Shown: positions 26,808 through 35,969 of the stretch, one piece after another
Layout: every line of letters begins with the position of its first letter
Position numbering within the stretch: the first letter of the stretch is position 1
Program-made: the position numbers and the translations under genes
Notes under the pieces: generated by a model
Seen by the model: only the letters and a program-made list of their open reading frames with translations
Database searches by the model: none
Told to the model about the DNA's origin: nothing
Origin: Bacillus sp. THAF10
GTDB lineage: Bacteria; Bacillota; Bacilli; Bacillales; Bacillaceae_I
NCBI RefSeq assembly: GCF_009363695.1
Contig: NZ_CP045403.1
Location: 3,978,501 to 4,042,500 of the forward strand
Length of the DNA: 64,000 nucleotides
Direction of reading: 5' to 3'

Positions 26808-27944
26808 CTACTTATATTTTCTATTAAAATCTTCATAAGAATTGTCGCAAACTTTATTTCTGCCTGTGCGCTTTGCTTTGTACAAACACTCGTCAGCAAC
26901 ATAGACAATTTGTTTAGCATCACTCTCGGTTTCTGGATAGGTTGCAACACCTATGGAAACCGTGATGTGGATGGATTTTATAGGTGAAACTATAAATTTG
27001 TGAGCTTCTACTGCTTTTCTGATACGCTCTGCGATTTCCATTGCATGAGCGTGCGGGCTATCAGGTAAAATGACGGAAAACTCCTCTCCCCCATTTCTAG
27101 AAACAACATCAAATGAGCGAGTCGTATTTTTTAGAACCTTTCCCAATTCTGTTAGTATCGTATCACCGACAGGGTGTCCATAGGTGTCGTTCACGTTTTT
27201 AAAATGATCAATATCAATGATTAATAGCGATAATCGCTCCCCTTTATCTACAGCATTGCTAGTTAGGGTATTCCAAATCGCATCGAACTGACGGACATTA
27301 TTTAAGCCAGTCAGAAAATCAATGGTTGATTCTTTTTCATACTTCATTAAGAGATACTGTGTTTTTCTTATATATTCAACGAAGAAGATAGAAGTAAGCC
27401 CACCAATAATGGAAATCACCCAATACGATGGAATTAAAATAGTTAAAACACCGTAATCATCAACCAGAAAGGAGATAAAGACGCTAAATACAATATTGGA
27501 GAAAACAATCATAACCAAACTTTTCTTGTAGGATAGTCGACCTAGGTTATTTTTATCACATAATTTGTTGATGACTACAAAACCAATGATCAAAATTGCC
27601 ATTAGCAACAATGCTGCAATGGCAGAATTAGTGAATCCAAATATAAATCTTCCGAGGATAATTAAAACCGCGCTGATAAGAGCTTGCGGGATGCCTAAAA
27701 ACATAATAATCAGCATTACTGGTATGAAACGTAAGTCGACGATGGTTTCTTGCGTTATCTGTATCGAATAATACATCAAGATAAAACCTAAAATTCCTCC
27801 TGCCATCCCATCAATAATAACGGAAACAAGATAATTTCTTTTATCTAATTGAGCCTTCCATCGTAATTGCAAGTAGATAAAAATCAAGGAAAACATAACA
27901 CAAAGATTGAAAAACAAATCATTAAACAAATCTAACAAAAACAA
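26808..27944 (-). CDS. LytS-like 5TM diguanylate cyclase (GGDEF)
   Basis: A 378-residue c-di-GMP synthase. The N-terminus (about residues 10-195) is a 5TM receptor of the LytS type (VDLRFIPVMLIIMFLG, ISAVLIILGRFIFG). The C-terminal GGDEF domain has GGEEF at 285-289 and an intact inhibitory site RSFD nine to six residues before it, so feedback control is expected. The ATG (with GGAGG) is upstream of a long AT-rich leader. No phosphodiesterase domain. Confidence 0.93.
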   Translation of the reverse strand: MFLLDLFNDLFFNLCVMFSLIFIYLQLRWKAQLDKRNYLVSVIIDGMAGGILGFILMYYSIQITQETIVDLRFIPVMLIIMFLGIPQALISAVLIILGRFIFGFTNSAIAALLLMAILIIGFVVINKLCDKNNLGRLSYKKSLVMIVFSNIVFSVFISFLVDDYGVLTILIPSYWVISIIGGLTSIFFVEYIRKTQYLLMKYEKESTIDFLTGLNNVRQFDAIWNTLTSNAVDKGERLSLLIIDIDHFKNVNDTYGHPVGDTILTELGKVLKNTTRSFDVVSRNGGEEFSVILPDSPHAHAMEIAERIRKAVEAHKFIVSPIKSIHITVSIGVATYPETESDAKQIVYVADECLYKAKRTGRNKVCDNSYEDFNRKYK

Positions 27945-28016
27945 AATCCTCCTTTAATGCCTTTCACACTTCACTCGAACCATTCATTGCCCTGTTTTGT
28001 GCTGACAAGTTGAAAT

Positions 28017-28502
28017 TTATACAAGTAGTTTCATTCTTATAGTCTTTAGGATATGTCCATCAAAATCATCATCAAATTCTGAGACAACCTGAAATCCTTT
28101 TGCCTCATAAAAGGCTTTTCCAATTGCATTGTCTTTTTCGACATTGATATACATTTCTTTGACACCATCTAAGTAAATTATCCCTTTTTCAAGCAGCTTT
28201 GTTCCAATTCCATTCCCTTGAAACTCAGGATATAGATAAATAGCTGCAAGCTCTACTTTCCCCTCGTCTTTTACTCCAGAGAAGTTAGCAAAACCGACTA
28301 TTTTCCCTTCCATTTCTGCTACAAAAACAATCGACTGCTCTAAGCGCCGATGCATCATAGCATCGTTATAAGCAGACTGCAAAAAATTATCCTGAACCTC
28401 GCGTGGAATTATTCCCTCATACGTGTGATTCCAGCTGATCTTCGCTACCTGCTGTACCTGCTGAATATCTTCTTCGTTCATTTTACGGATAACCAATTTC
28501 AT
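28017..28502 (-). CDS. GNAT family N-acetyltransferase
   Basis: A 161-residue single-domain acetyltransferase. The acetyl-CoA loop is YPEFQGNGIGTKLLEKGI (residues 92-109), followed by the beta-bulge strand YINVEKDNAIGKAFYEAKGF. Substrate unknown. It is monocistronic. Confidence 0.9.
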   Translation of the reverse strand: MKLVIRKMNEEDIQQVQQVAKISWNHTYEGIIPREVQDNFLQSAYNDAMMHRRLEQSIVFVAEMEGKIVGFANFSGVKDEGKVELAAIYLYPEFQGNGIGTKLLEKGIIYLDGVKEMYINVEKDNAIGKAFYEAKGFQVVSEFDDDFDGHILKTIRMKLLV

Positions 28503-28735
28503 TTTTATCAGTCCTTTTAATTTCTATATAATTCCAATAGAATTACATTATAACATTGGGTTTTTAGAAAAAGATATTTCTTTACAAAAATAAATAATAG
28601 ATTTATAGAGTAAGAAAATTTAGATAATTTTTAGAGGAATTGCCTTATAAATCTAGCGTACTATCGGGGTAATTTTATAAGGGAGACGACACTTCAAAAT
28701 AAGTGTCGTATGACTGTCAGGAGAAAAATATGAAA

Positions 28736-29039
28736 GCTGGGACAAAACTTAAAAACGCAACAAAAAGACGACCAATATTAATGCCGGCATTAAATACCGC
28801 TATTGCTTTCCGTGCAAGACTTCGCTTTCCGCGGGTGACCCGTGAGCCTCCTCGGCTTCGCCTGCGGGGTCTCACTTTGGCCACTTCTTTAAGCAGGAGT
28901 CTACGTCTTGCACTCCAATCAACCGCTGGTGTCATCTAAGAAGTAAAAGTATATTTTAATACTTAAAAAACCGAACTGGTTTGATCAAATACTCCAATCA
29001 GTTCGGTTTTTACTTAGGCTAAAACACTCTTGTCCCAGC
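28736..29039. repeat. MITE-like repeat with GCTGGGACAA ends
   Basis: A 304-bp non-autonomous element with inverted ends GCTGGGACAA (28736) and TTGTCCCAGC (29039). It contains a GC-rich block common in Bacillaceae intergenic repeats (TTTCCGCGGG, GTGAGCCTCCTCGGC, GCGGGGTCTCAC, CAGGAGTCTACGT) and a strong hairpin (AACCGAACTG/CAGTTCGGTT, 28970-29009). GC content is far above the flanks. ORFs inside it are incidental. No transposase. Confidence 0.75.
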
Positions 29040-29065
29040 CTCTTTTCTTGAGTAATTTTCAAGTG

Positions 29066-30091
29066 TCACTGTGACTCGTTTAAGTCAATAACAATCGGTT
29101 CCATCTCTATTTTTGTATGGCCCTTACCACTATTAAGACTCGCAATCTGGGTTGTCTGAATGATGAGTTTTGTGGCGCCTTCTTTCATGGGACCGAAATC
29201 GCTGGTTCCTTTAAATGATTTGTAATCATCTGTTGTCTTACCGCCACCACCAGTTCCATTCATATATACATTTCCGAGGTCATCGGTTATATGAAATACA
29301 GGTGTCACACTTTCCCACTCTTGTAGGAGTTCATCCGCTACCTCTTGTTCGTAGTTAATAACGGTGGATACGTCTGTGAACTCAACAGATTTAAGTGTAA
29401 ATTGGGTATTTTCGTGTTGAACTGTTTCATTGATCAACTCCATTTCCCCATTTAAACGATCGAGGGAAAAAGCAAAAGACCAATCTCCTTCTAATTCCAT
29501 ATCATTCGATAAACTTTTAAAAACTCCTGGCTCCCATGCTATCTCGACTGTTTCTGGATAGTCCTCCGTTTCGAAATAAGGAGTAATCGTGGCCAACCCT
29601 ACAAAGCGATTGTCACTTATTTTTGTGATTTTTTCAGTACCTCCCATCCCAATTGCACTCGCAACATCAAACCAGTTGGTGGTACGGAACTCCATTTCAT
29701 TTTTTATCTCTTGTTCTGTTTCTAAGGCATAGGAAATGGTAATATTCGTTCCATCATAGACAGCATTGTCTATCATCACAGTCGTACCATTGCTCGTTTG
29801 TGCAAGGCCAATATCAGTGGAGAAGGTATCAAAGCTCGTGTAATCTCTTTCTTCCTCATTAAAATAATGGATAACATTATCCATAAAGGGGATTTGTGAT
29901 GCAATGGAAGGAAATGCAAATGCAACGGATGTAACAGTAAAACCTACCATCATAGCTGCCGCTACTAGAGGTTTTCTGACAGTCCTTTTTTGTTGTTCAG
30001 CTTTCGCTTTTTTTACTCCTAATTTCGATCGTTCATGTAGCTCTTTTGGGATTTGTATCTTTTTCAACTCTTGATTAATATTACTGTTCAC
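29066..30091 (-). CDS. DUF4179 membrane protein, probable anti-sigma factor
   Basis: A 341-residue protein. A short basic cytosolic N-terminus (residues 1-43) is followed by one TM helix (about 44-64) and a large extracytoplasmic DUF4179 domain. The gene begins inside the end of the preceding ECF sigma gene (11-bp overlap). This is the standard arrangement for a membrane anti-sigma factor that holds its partner until an envelope signal arrives. No zinc-binding anti-sigma motif is present. Confidence 0.85.
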   Translation of the reverse strand: MNSNINQELKKIQIPKELHERSKLGVKKAKAEQQKRTVRKPLVAAAMMVGFTVTSVAFAFPSIASQIPFMDNVIHYFNEEERDYTSFDTFSTDIGLAQTSNGTTVMIDNAVYDGTNITISYALETEQEIKNEMEFRTTNWFDVASAIGMGGTEKITKISDNRFVGLATITPYFETEDYPETVEIAWEPGVFKSLSNDMELEGDWSFAFSLDRLNGEMELINETVQHENTQFTLKSVEFTDVSTVINYEQEVADELLQEWESVTPVFHITDDLGNVYMNGTGGGGKTTDDYKSFKGTSDFGPMKEGATKLIIQTTQIASLNSGKGHTKIEMEPIVIDLNESQ

Positions 30092-30644
30092 AAATATCCC
30101 CCTCCTTAAATTGCTTTCGAAGTTTATTTAACGCACGGTAGAGAATTGATTTTGCCGTCCCAAGTGGAATTTCCAAAAGTTCCGAAATCTCTTTAAATGT
30201 ATGATTGTGATAGTATCGCAGTAATACGATACTTTTTTCGTCCTCATCCAACGCTTCTATCAACTCTTTTAATGAAATCGATAGCGTCATGTCCTCATTC
30301 TCAGTACCCATAAACTCCTCATAACCTGGGTTTAAATGAACGATCTTTTTATTTCTCCTTACGATATTCGTTGCAACATTCATGGTAATCTTCATTAACC
30401 ATGTTTTGAAGAATTCTGGTTTTTTCAATGTATGGAGCTTTTTAAATGATTGATAGGCTACTTCTTGCACAACATCCAACGCATCGTTTTGATTTTTCAC
30501 AAAGACATACGCCATTCGATAGATATCTTCTTCATACTCCTGAAACAGCTTCAAAAATGCTTTATCGTTCCCTTTTTGGGCTTTTTTTACTAAAGCAATG
30601 ATAGCAATTCCTCCCTTCTTGTTTCTCTTACATCTATTAGACAA
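30081..30644 (-). CDS. ECF-type RNA polymerase sigma factor
   Basis: Regions sigma2 (LFQEYEEDIYRMAYVFVKNQ, DALDVVQEVAYQSFKK) and sigma4 (LLRYYHNHTFKEISELLEIP, GTAKSILYRALNKLRK) are both complete. The only canonical in-frame start is TTG 30644 (GAAGG 4 nt upstream), giving 187 residues with an atypical Lys/Arg-rich head. Family members begin about at ALVKKAQKGND, and the strongest ribosome site, GGGAGG, lies 7-10 nt before in-frame ATC/ATT codons at 30602 and 30599. The true start is uncertain. Confidence 0.9.
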   Translation of the reverse strand: MSNRCKRNKKGGIAIIALVKKAQKGNDKAFLKLFQEYEEDIYRMAYVFVKNQNDALDVVQEVAYQSFKKLHTLKKPEFFKTWLMKITMNVATNIVRRNKKIVHLNPGYEEFMGTENEDMTLSISLKELIEALDEDEKSIVLLRYYHNHTFKEISELLEIPLGTAKSILYRALNKLRKQFKEGDICEQ

Positions 30645-30771
30645 ATTACCTTCACATTTGGCTTAAACATTTGGATTTTTTCTTAAAAAATAATCCACAT
30701 CTTCCAAAAAATGATAAAATAATACCATTAAACTATTTAACTATTTGGATGGACTACGAAAAAGTGGGACA

Positions 30772-30785
30772 AGGGACCTGTCCCT
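30772..30785. repeat. GGGACCTGTCCC intergenic palindrome
   Basis: AGGGACCTGTCCCT in a TGGGACA context 28 bp upstream of the MHYT gene. It is the same palindrome that the IS1182 element interrupts at 10089/11817. Confidence 0.7.
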
Positions 30786-30812
30786 CCGTCTCAAAAAGGA
30801 GCAATTATTTTC

Positions 30813-33239
30813 ATGGAAGCTATATCAAGCTCATACCATTTACCACTTGTGCTACTCTCGATTTTAATTGCGATCATGGCCTCGTACGCGGCGCTAGATT
30901 TGGGTACTCAGGTCCGGAAAGCGACGTCCTATGTGCAATTGGCATGGGGGAGTGCGGGTGCATTAGCCATGGGGATGGGGATTTGGGCCATGCATTTTGT
31001 TGCAATGCTCGCCTTTCACCTTAACATACCTGTTCAATATGATTATCGTGTTGTTGTCCTTTCTATCCTGCCGGCGATTCTATCTTCGGGCATCGCTTTA
31101 TATATCATCAGTAGAAAAGACATGAATACCATCCATGTTTTTCTTGGGGCTTTCTTTATTGCAACGGGCATTGTTTCTATGCATTATATCGGCATGGAAG
31201 CGATGATGATGGATGCTGACATTGTTTATGATACCTTTCTCTTTGCACTCTCGATCCTTATCGCCTTTGTGGCATCGGTAGTGGCAATTTATCTTATCTC
31301 TTTTGTTAGTCAACACTATCAATCCAAGAAAATATGGTGGAGAAAATTTATTAGCTCGCTCATTATGGGTGCTGCCATTTCGGGTATGCACTATACGGGA
31401 ATGGCTGCAGCTAGCTACGAAGGACATTCTCACCTTACGGGTTTGTATGAGGGGTTTAACAGTACCTATTTAGCCTATGGGATAGGACTCGTCGTTCTTA
31501 TTTTACTAGGGTTTGTGTTTGTGAGTGTGTTGATTGATCGCCGTTTTGAAAATCAATCGATTATTTCGGAGCGCAGATTCTTATCGGTACTTGAATCTGC
31601 TAATGATGCCATTATTTTATCCGACAATACAGGTACCATCATTTCATGGAACACCGGAGCAGAGAAAATTTTTGGTTTTAAAAAAGAGGAAGTCGTTGGC
31701 CAAAAGCTACAAACGATTATTCCGAAAAGATACCAGAAAGCACACCGAAAAGGAATGGAACGCTATATCGCGACTGGAGAGCAAAAGGTAATCGGGAATA
31801 CCGTAGAGCTAGAAGCCGTGAAAAAAGATGGTAGTGAAATCCCCATTGAGTTATCTTTGGCCTCTTGGAAGGAAGAAGAAGCCATTTACTTTAGCAGTAT
31901 AATCAGAGATATTACCGAAAGAAAAAGAAATGAGAAAAAAATGAACCAAATGGTGTACCTCGATTCTCTGACAGGTCTGCCTAACCGTTTGTTATTGAAC
32001 GACCGTTTATCGTTAGCAATGGACCAAGCTGACCAGAATCATGATTCGTTAAGCATCATGTTCATCGACTTAGATCGTTTTAAATATATTAATGATACGC
32101 TTGGACATGCCGTTGGAGACCAGCTGTTAATTGAAGTGGCCAATCGCATTCAGTCTTTCTTAGGGAAACACGATACGTTATCCAGACAAGGTGGGGACGA
32201 ATTTATTGTATTGCTTCCACATACGACGGCAGTTGAAGCAACGAAGCGAGCCAAAGCAATTGTTGATGCCCTTAACTCTTCCTTAATCGTGGAGGATCAA
32301 GAACTATACATCACCCCATCTATTGGGATCGCCATGTACCCTACAGATGGAAAAGACATCGACACCCTAATAAAAAATGCCGACACGGCCATGTACCAAG
32401 TAAAGGAGCTAGGCAAAAACAATTTTCAATTTTACACGCCTGCCATGAACGAAGCGGTTTCTAGAAGAATGACATTAGAAATTGGCTTACGCAAAGCCTT
32501 GGAACGGGATGAATTTACGGTTGCCTATCAGCCACAAATAGACGTTACCACCAATGAAATCATTGGTGCAGAAGCACTCCTTCGCTGGAATCACCCAGAA
32601 TGGGGCAGCATCTCCCCTGCTGAGTTCATTCCAATCGCAGAAGAAACCGGCCTCATCCTGCAAATTGGTGAGTGGATCTTAAAGGAAGCATGTCTACAAA
32701 ACAAACGATGGCAAGACCAAGGCTATAACCCACTTAGGATGGCAGTGAATATCTCTTCTCGCCAGTTCCAACAAAGCGACTTACTGGACCGTGTAAAAAA
32801 CATCCTGCAAGAAACTGGCTTAGCAGCCCACTATCTTGAACTAGAACTAACAGAAAGCATTATCCAGGATTCCAAACATGCAGTAGTAAAAATGCAACAA
32901 TTAAAGGATATGGGCATCCATCTTTCCATAGATGACTTCGGGACGGGATATTCCTCGCTAAATTATCTGAAGACATTCCCAATCCACACTCTAAAAATTG
33001 ACCAAAGCTTCACGAGAAACATCTATGCGGATCCAAAAGACGCATCTCTAGTAGAAACCATCATCACCATGGCCCACAACCTAAATTTAAAAGTAATCGC
33101 TGAAGGCGTTGAAACTGTCGAGCAGCTTCAATTCCTGCAGCAAAAGCAATGTAATGAGGCACAAGGATACTACTTCAGCCGACCGATTTCCGCAGAGGAT
33201 ATGCGAGGGTTGTTGGAGGGGAATACAGTTAATGTTTAA
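30813..33239 (+). CDS. MHYT-PAS-GGDEF-EAL c-di-GMP signalling protein
   Basis: An 808-residue sensor. The membrane MHYT domain has MHFVAM (60-65), MHYIGM (123-128) and MHYTGM (192-197), thought to bind copper and sense oxygen, CO or NO. A PAS domain spans about 250-370. The GGDEF has SRQGGDEF (GG at 460) and the EAL has AEALLRW (587-589) and DDFGTGYSSL (707-716). Both catalytic motifs look intact, so it could be bifunctional. ATG has AAAAGGAGC upstream. A strong terminator follows, so it is monocistronic. Confidence 0.95.
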   Translation: MEAISSSYHLPLVLLSILIAIMASYAALDLGTQVRKATSYVQLAWGSAGALAMGMGIWAMHFVAMLAFHLNIPVQYDYRVVVLSILPAILSSGIALYIISRKDMNTIHVFLGAFFIATGIVSMHYIGMEAMMMDADIVYDTFLFALSILIAFVASVVAIYLISFVSQHYQSKKIWWRKFISSLIMGAAISGMHYTGMAAASYEGHSHLTGLYEGFNSTYLAYGIGLVVLILLGFVFVSVLIDRRFENQSIISERRFLSVLESANDAIILSDNTGTIISWNTGAEKIFGFKKEEVVGQKLQTIIPKRYQKAHRKGMERYIATGEQKVIGNTVELEAVKKDGSEIPIELSLASWKEEEAIYFSSIIRDITERKRNEKKMNQMVYLDSLTGLPNRLLLNDRLSLAMDQADQNHDSLSIMFIDLDRFKYINDTLGHAVGDQLLIEVANRIQSFLGKHDTLSRQGGDEFIVLLPHTTAVEATKRAKAIVDALNSSLIVEDQELYITPSIGIAMYPTDGKDIDTLIKNADTAMYQVKELGKNNFQFYTPAMNEAVSRRMTLEIGLRKALERDEFTVAYQPQIDVTTNEIIGAEALLRWNHPEWGSISPAEFIPIAEETGLILQIGEWILKEACLQNKRWQDQGYNPLRMAVNISSRQFQQSDLLDRVKNILQETGLAAHYLELELTESIIQDSKHAVVKMQQLKDMGIHLSIDDFGTGYSSLNYLKTFPIHTLKIDQSFTRNIYADPKDASLVETIITMAHNLNLKVIAEGVETVEQLQFLQQKQCNEAQGYYFSRPISAEDMRGLLEGNTVNV

Positions 33240-33240
33240 G

Positions 33241-33280
33241 AAAAAGTGTGTTACGCCGATGAGTGGCGTAACACTTTTTG
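33241..33280 (+). terminator. Terminator of the MHYT gene
   Basis: GTGTTACGCC/GGCGTAACAC perfect 10-bp stem with a 7-nt loop and T5, directly after the stop codon. Confidence 0.93.
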
Positions 33281-33484
33281 TTTTGTTTAGAGAAGAGCTT
33301 TTCATCTACTCGTATTTTCGTAATTTACATATTTATTTTCATTTGGTAAAATATTTTGCATAAGGTAAACTTTTTAGGCGTAATGCATAAATACATAAAA
33401 ATTTTTATCCTATTTTTTTACCTAATACAAAAAAGTTTCTATAAGGAAAAAGTAGTAGATGATATGATGAGGAGGAGTAATGGA

Positions 33485-34030
33485 ATGGCAATTCAAGCAA
33501 AAATTATTAAAAAGGGGTGGATGTTTCCAATTGTCATTGTTTTCATGCGTGTTCTCTTCGGGGTGGGTTGGCTTTTAGCCGGGGTGACCAAAATCTCTGA
33601 TAAATTATGGTTTAAAAAGCCTGGGGAATTTCTGACTACCTATTTAAACAGTGCATTAGAGAAGCCAGATGTACCAGTATTTTATAAACATTTTATTGAA
33701 CTTGTGGCATTGGAACATGTGATGGCATTAAACTACGTCATCCCTATCGTACAAATTATAATAGGAGTTTTTATCGTGATGGGTTTTTTTACTATCCCAT
33801 CTATCTTAACCTGCCTCTTTATGCACATTAATTTTATACTGTCTGGAAATATGAATTTCATGAGCCTTGTTCTTTATACAAGTGCCTTTACACTCATCAT
33901 TTTTCGCAGAGAGGTCTATCTTTTTAGTCTGGATAAGCTTCTCAACCTTGCTTATTTTGTTACAAGCAAGAAAGACAAATTAGAAAAAACCATCGATCCT
34001 GATAAAGAAAGATTGTTCAGTAACACCTAA
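33485..34030 (+). CDS. DoxX/DoxD-like membrane protein
   Basis: A 181-residue protein with four hydrophobic helices and the DoxX-type opening MRVLFGVGWLLAGVTKISDK (about residues 15-34). A middle insert is EFLTTYLNSALEKPDVPVFY. The family includes quinone-linked thiosulfate oxidoreductase subunits and redox-stress membrane proteins. ATG 33485 has GGAGGAG about 9 nt upstream; the longer frame from 33356 is AT-rich and not supported. Confidence 0.8.
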   Translation: MAIQAKIIKKGWMFPIVIVFMRVLFGVGWLLAGVTKISDKLWFKKPGEFLTTYLNSALEKPDVPVFYKHFIELVALEHVMALNYVIPIVQIIIGVFIVMGFFTIPSILTCLFMHINFILSGNMNFMSLVLYTSAFTLIIFRREVYLFSLDKLLNLAYFVTSKKDKLEKTIDPDKERLFSNT

Positions 34031-34047
34031 CATCAAATATTAAAATG

Positions 34048-34080
34048 AGGGAACAGGTCCTTAAATCTGTTCCCTTGTTT
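34048..34080. terminator. Shared terminator of converging genes
   Basis: AGGGAACAG/CTGTTCCCT arms with a short loop and T-rich flank between the convergent DoxX and NADH:flavin oxidoreductase genes. Confidence 0.75.
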
Positions 34081-34083
34081 GAC

Positions 34084-35316
34084 TTATCCTCGTTTCTTCG
34101 TAAACCCGTGTGTTCCTTGACTCCATAACACATGTAAAATCGTCGACCATGCACTAAGCTTTTCCTTAGGATTCTTGCCTTTTCCTATTCGAGCTAGCTG
34201 TTGCCCATACCAGCCAATTTCAAGCATCGGAATGTTTTTATCCACCTTTGTCATACCTGTTGTAATAGGCGGCATCATCACTTTTTCTAGCTCTCCATTC
34301 AACAAACGATTCGGTAAATCTGGATAAAGGGCAAAGGGACGTGCGATGCCAATCATGTCAATTTCATCTTCAGTGAGGGCATCTATCATCCCTGCTTTCG
34401 TACGAAAACCTCCTGTCACGACGATAGGAGTCGCAACTAGCTTCCTAACTTTTTCTGCATAGTGTAAAAAGTAAGCTTCACGCTGTCTCGTGCTTTCTTT
34501 TTCAGGTGCCCCCATCATCGCGGGCTTTTCATACGTTCCACCAGAGATCTCAATTAAATCTATTCCTGCTTCGGATAGTTTTTGAACAACTGCCATCGAT
34601 TCTTCTTCCGTAAAGCCACCACGCTGAAAGTCTGCTGAGTTTAGTTTGATTCCTATCGGAAAGTCCTCTCCAACTTGCTGTCGGATTTCTTTATATACTT
34701 CTAAAACAAAGCGCATTCGATTTTGTAGGCTTCCTCCCCATTCATCGACTCGTTGATTGTGGTGAGAGGACAAAAACTGATTCACCAAGTAACCATGGGC
34801 TCCATGGATTTGCACGCCGGTAAAGCCTGCTTTTTTCGCGATCCTCGCACTATTACCAAAACGTTTAATGACCTCTTTAATTTCTTCTGAAGTCAGCGCT
34901 CGTGGTGTGTTAAAAAATCTCCCTACTTTTCCAGATAGAGGGATAGCGCTTGGTGCCACTGGTTCTTTGGAGATGAATTTCGGCGATTGCTTCCCTGGGT
35001 GATTCAGTTGCATCCACAAATGGGTATTATTTTTTGTGCCTGCTTTCGCCCATTTTGATAGCATCTCTAAATCCTTTTCATCTTCTATAACGACGTTCCC
35101 AGGTTCTCCGAGTGCACGGCGATCAATCATGACATTTCCAGTAACAGAAAGACCAACGCCGCCCTCTGCCCACTTTTCATATAGTTTTACTAAGGACGTG
35201 GTTGGCGCATGATCTGCTGTTCCTTGCGCCTCGCTCATTGCTGATTTAAAGATACGATTTTTGATTACCGTTCCATTGGGTAAGGTCAGAGGAGCAGCTA
35301 AAATATTGTTTTCCAT
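34084..35316 (-). CDS. NADH:flavin oxidoreductase (old yellow enzyme family)
   Basis: A 410-residue TIM-barrel flavoenzyme that reduces activated alkenes, quinones or nitro compounds. The FMN/substrate motif is VQIHGAHGYLVNQFLSSHHN (near residue 170) with WGGSLQNRMRF after it; GGF near 320 is the phosphate loop. ATG 35316 is preceded by AAGGGA. A structured dispersed repeat ends 25 bp upstream, and an ArsR gene on the same strand lies beyond it. It is likely under that regulator's control. Confidence 0.93.
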   Translation of the reverse strand: MENNILAAPLTLPNGTVIKNRIFKSAMSEAQGTADHAPTTSLVKLYEKWAEGGVGLSVTGNVMIDRRALGEPGNVVIEDEKDLEMLSKWAKAGTKNNTHLWMQLNHPGKQSPKFISKEPVAPSAIPLSGKVGRFFNTPRALTSEEIKEVIKRFGNSARIAKKAGFTGVQIHGAHGYLVNQFLSSHHNQRVDEWGGSLQNRMRFVLEVYKEIRQQVGEDFPIGIKLNSADFQRGGFTEEESMAVVQKLSEAGIDLIEISGGTYEKPAMMGAPEKESTRQREAYFLHYAEKVRKLVATPIVVTGGFRTKAGMIDALTEDEIDMIGIARPFALYPDLPNRLLNGELEKVMMPPITTGMTKVDKNIPMLEIGWYGQQLARIGKGKNPKEKLSAWSTILHVLWSQGTHGFTKKRG

Positions 35317-35340
35317 TATGATGTTCCCTTCTTTCTTTTT

Positions 35341-35522
35341 GGCTGTTTTCGCAAACATTGTTGCTACTGCGTATAGTTAAGACACACGTGATAAAGGTTG
35401 CTGTCGTGCTCTTTTCCTGGAGGAGTTTATACACTTAGCAATTTTTCTTCGCATAATGATTGGAAAAAGTCTTAAAGCCGACTTTTTCTTAGGTTTTTAG
35501 CAACAATTTTTTGAAAAGAGCC
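35341..35522 (-). repeat. Dispersed structured element, copy C
   Basis: Minus-strand orientation. Ends are GGCTCTTTTC...GTTGCT and AGCAAC...TTTGCGAAAACAGCC (imperfect inverted repeats). It has an internal hairpin GAAAAAGTCGG/CTTTAAGACTTTTTC, then AAAAGAGCACGACA and AGCAAC exactly 36 nt later. Left GCTCTTTTC pairs perfectly with GAAAAGAGC. It is in the leader of the NADH:flavin oxidoreductase gene, ending 24 nt before its ATG, as copy A does. Confidence 0.75.
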
Positions 35523-35545
35523 TTCTTTTTTTAGATGTGGATAAT

Positions 35546-35824
35546 TTATTCGCAACAAGTAGTGATAAATTCTGTGAATCCTTGAAGCGATTTTATAATC
35601 TGTTCTTTGTCTGGATAATAGTAAACTTCTTTACCTTCTTTTTTCGAAAGTAAAATGCCAGCTCGCTTTAATACAGCAAGATGTTCGGAGGCAGTAGACT
35701 GGCCTATACCAACTAACTCCGCAATTTCATTGACTGTTAACCTACTCTTCTCTTTGAACAGAAACATGATCTCCTGCCTTTTTTCACTTGCTAACGCTTT
35801 TAAGAAACTTTGAACGTCATTCAT
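35546..35824 (-). CDS. ArsR-family transcriptional repressor
   Basis: A 92-residue winged helix with recognition helix IGQSTASEHLAVLKRAGIL (about 39-57) and a C-terminal TTCCE. It lacks the alpha-3 CxC of arsenic/cadmium sensors, so it probably senses through the C-terminal Cys pair or another ligand. A perfect palindrome is just upstream (35853-35874), between it and the divergent CLC gene. The next gene downstream is a flavin reductase, suggesting response to reactive electrophiles. Confidence 0.9.
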   Translation of the reverse strand: MNDVQSFLKALASEKRQEIMFLFKEKSRLTVNEIAELVGIGQSTASEHLAVLKRAGILLSKKEGKEVYYYPDKEQIIKSLQGFTEFITTCCE

Positions 35825-35852
35825 GCTTATGATTTCTCCACCTTCATATCGT

Positions 35853-35874
35853 TATATCGGAATATACCGATATA
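35853..35874. promoter_or_regulatory. Operator palindrome in the ArsR/CLC divergent region
   Basis: TATATCGG and CCGATATA, perfect 8-bp arms around AATATA. It lies 28 bp from the arsR start codon and about 95 bp from the CLC start, a typical ArsR autoregulatory site. Confidence 0.75.
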
Positions 35875-35969
35875 ATAGCATGCATTCCTTTAAATAGGCA
35901 ACTGATATGCTCTTAAATAATTTTATTGCATCTGGTAAAAATAACATTGTCTGTTAGAACTGGTTAGAA

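Noticed and set aside
28703..28939. ORFs on both strands inside the GC-rich repeat
   Set aside because: They overlap each other, match a non-coding repeat and follow its base composition rather than codon bias.
35825..35969. Fluoride riboswitch upstream of the CLC gene
   Set aside because: I looked for the GGNGATGG and CTGATGACTCC aptamer motifs and did not see them; only an ArsR-type palindrome is present.
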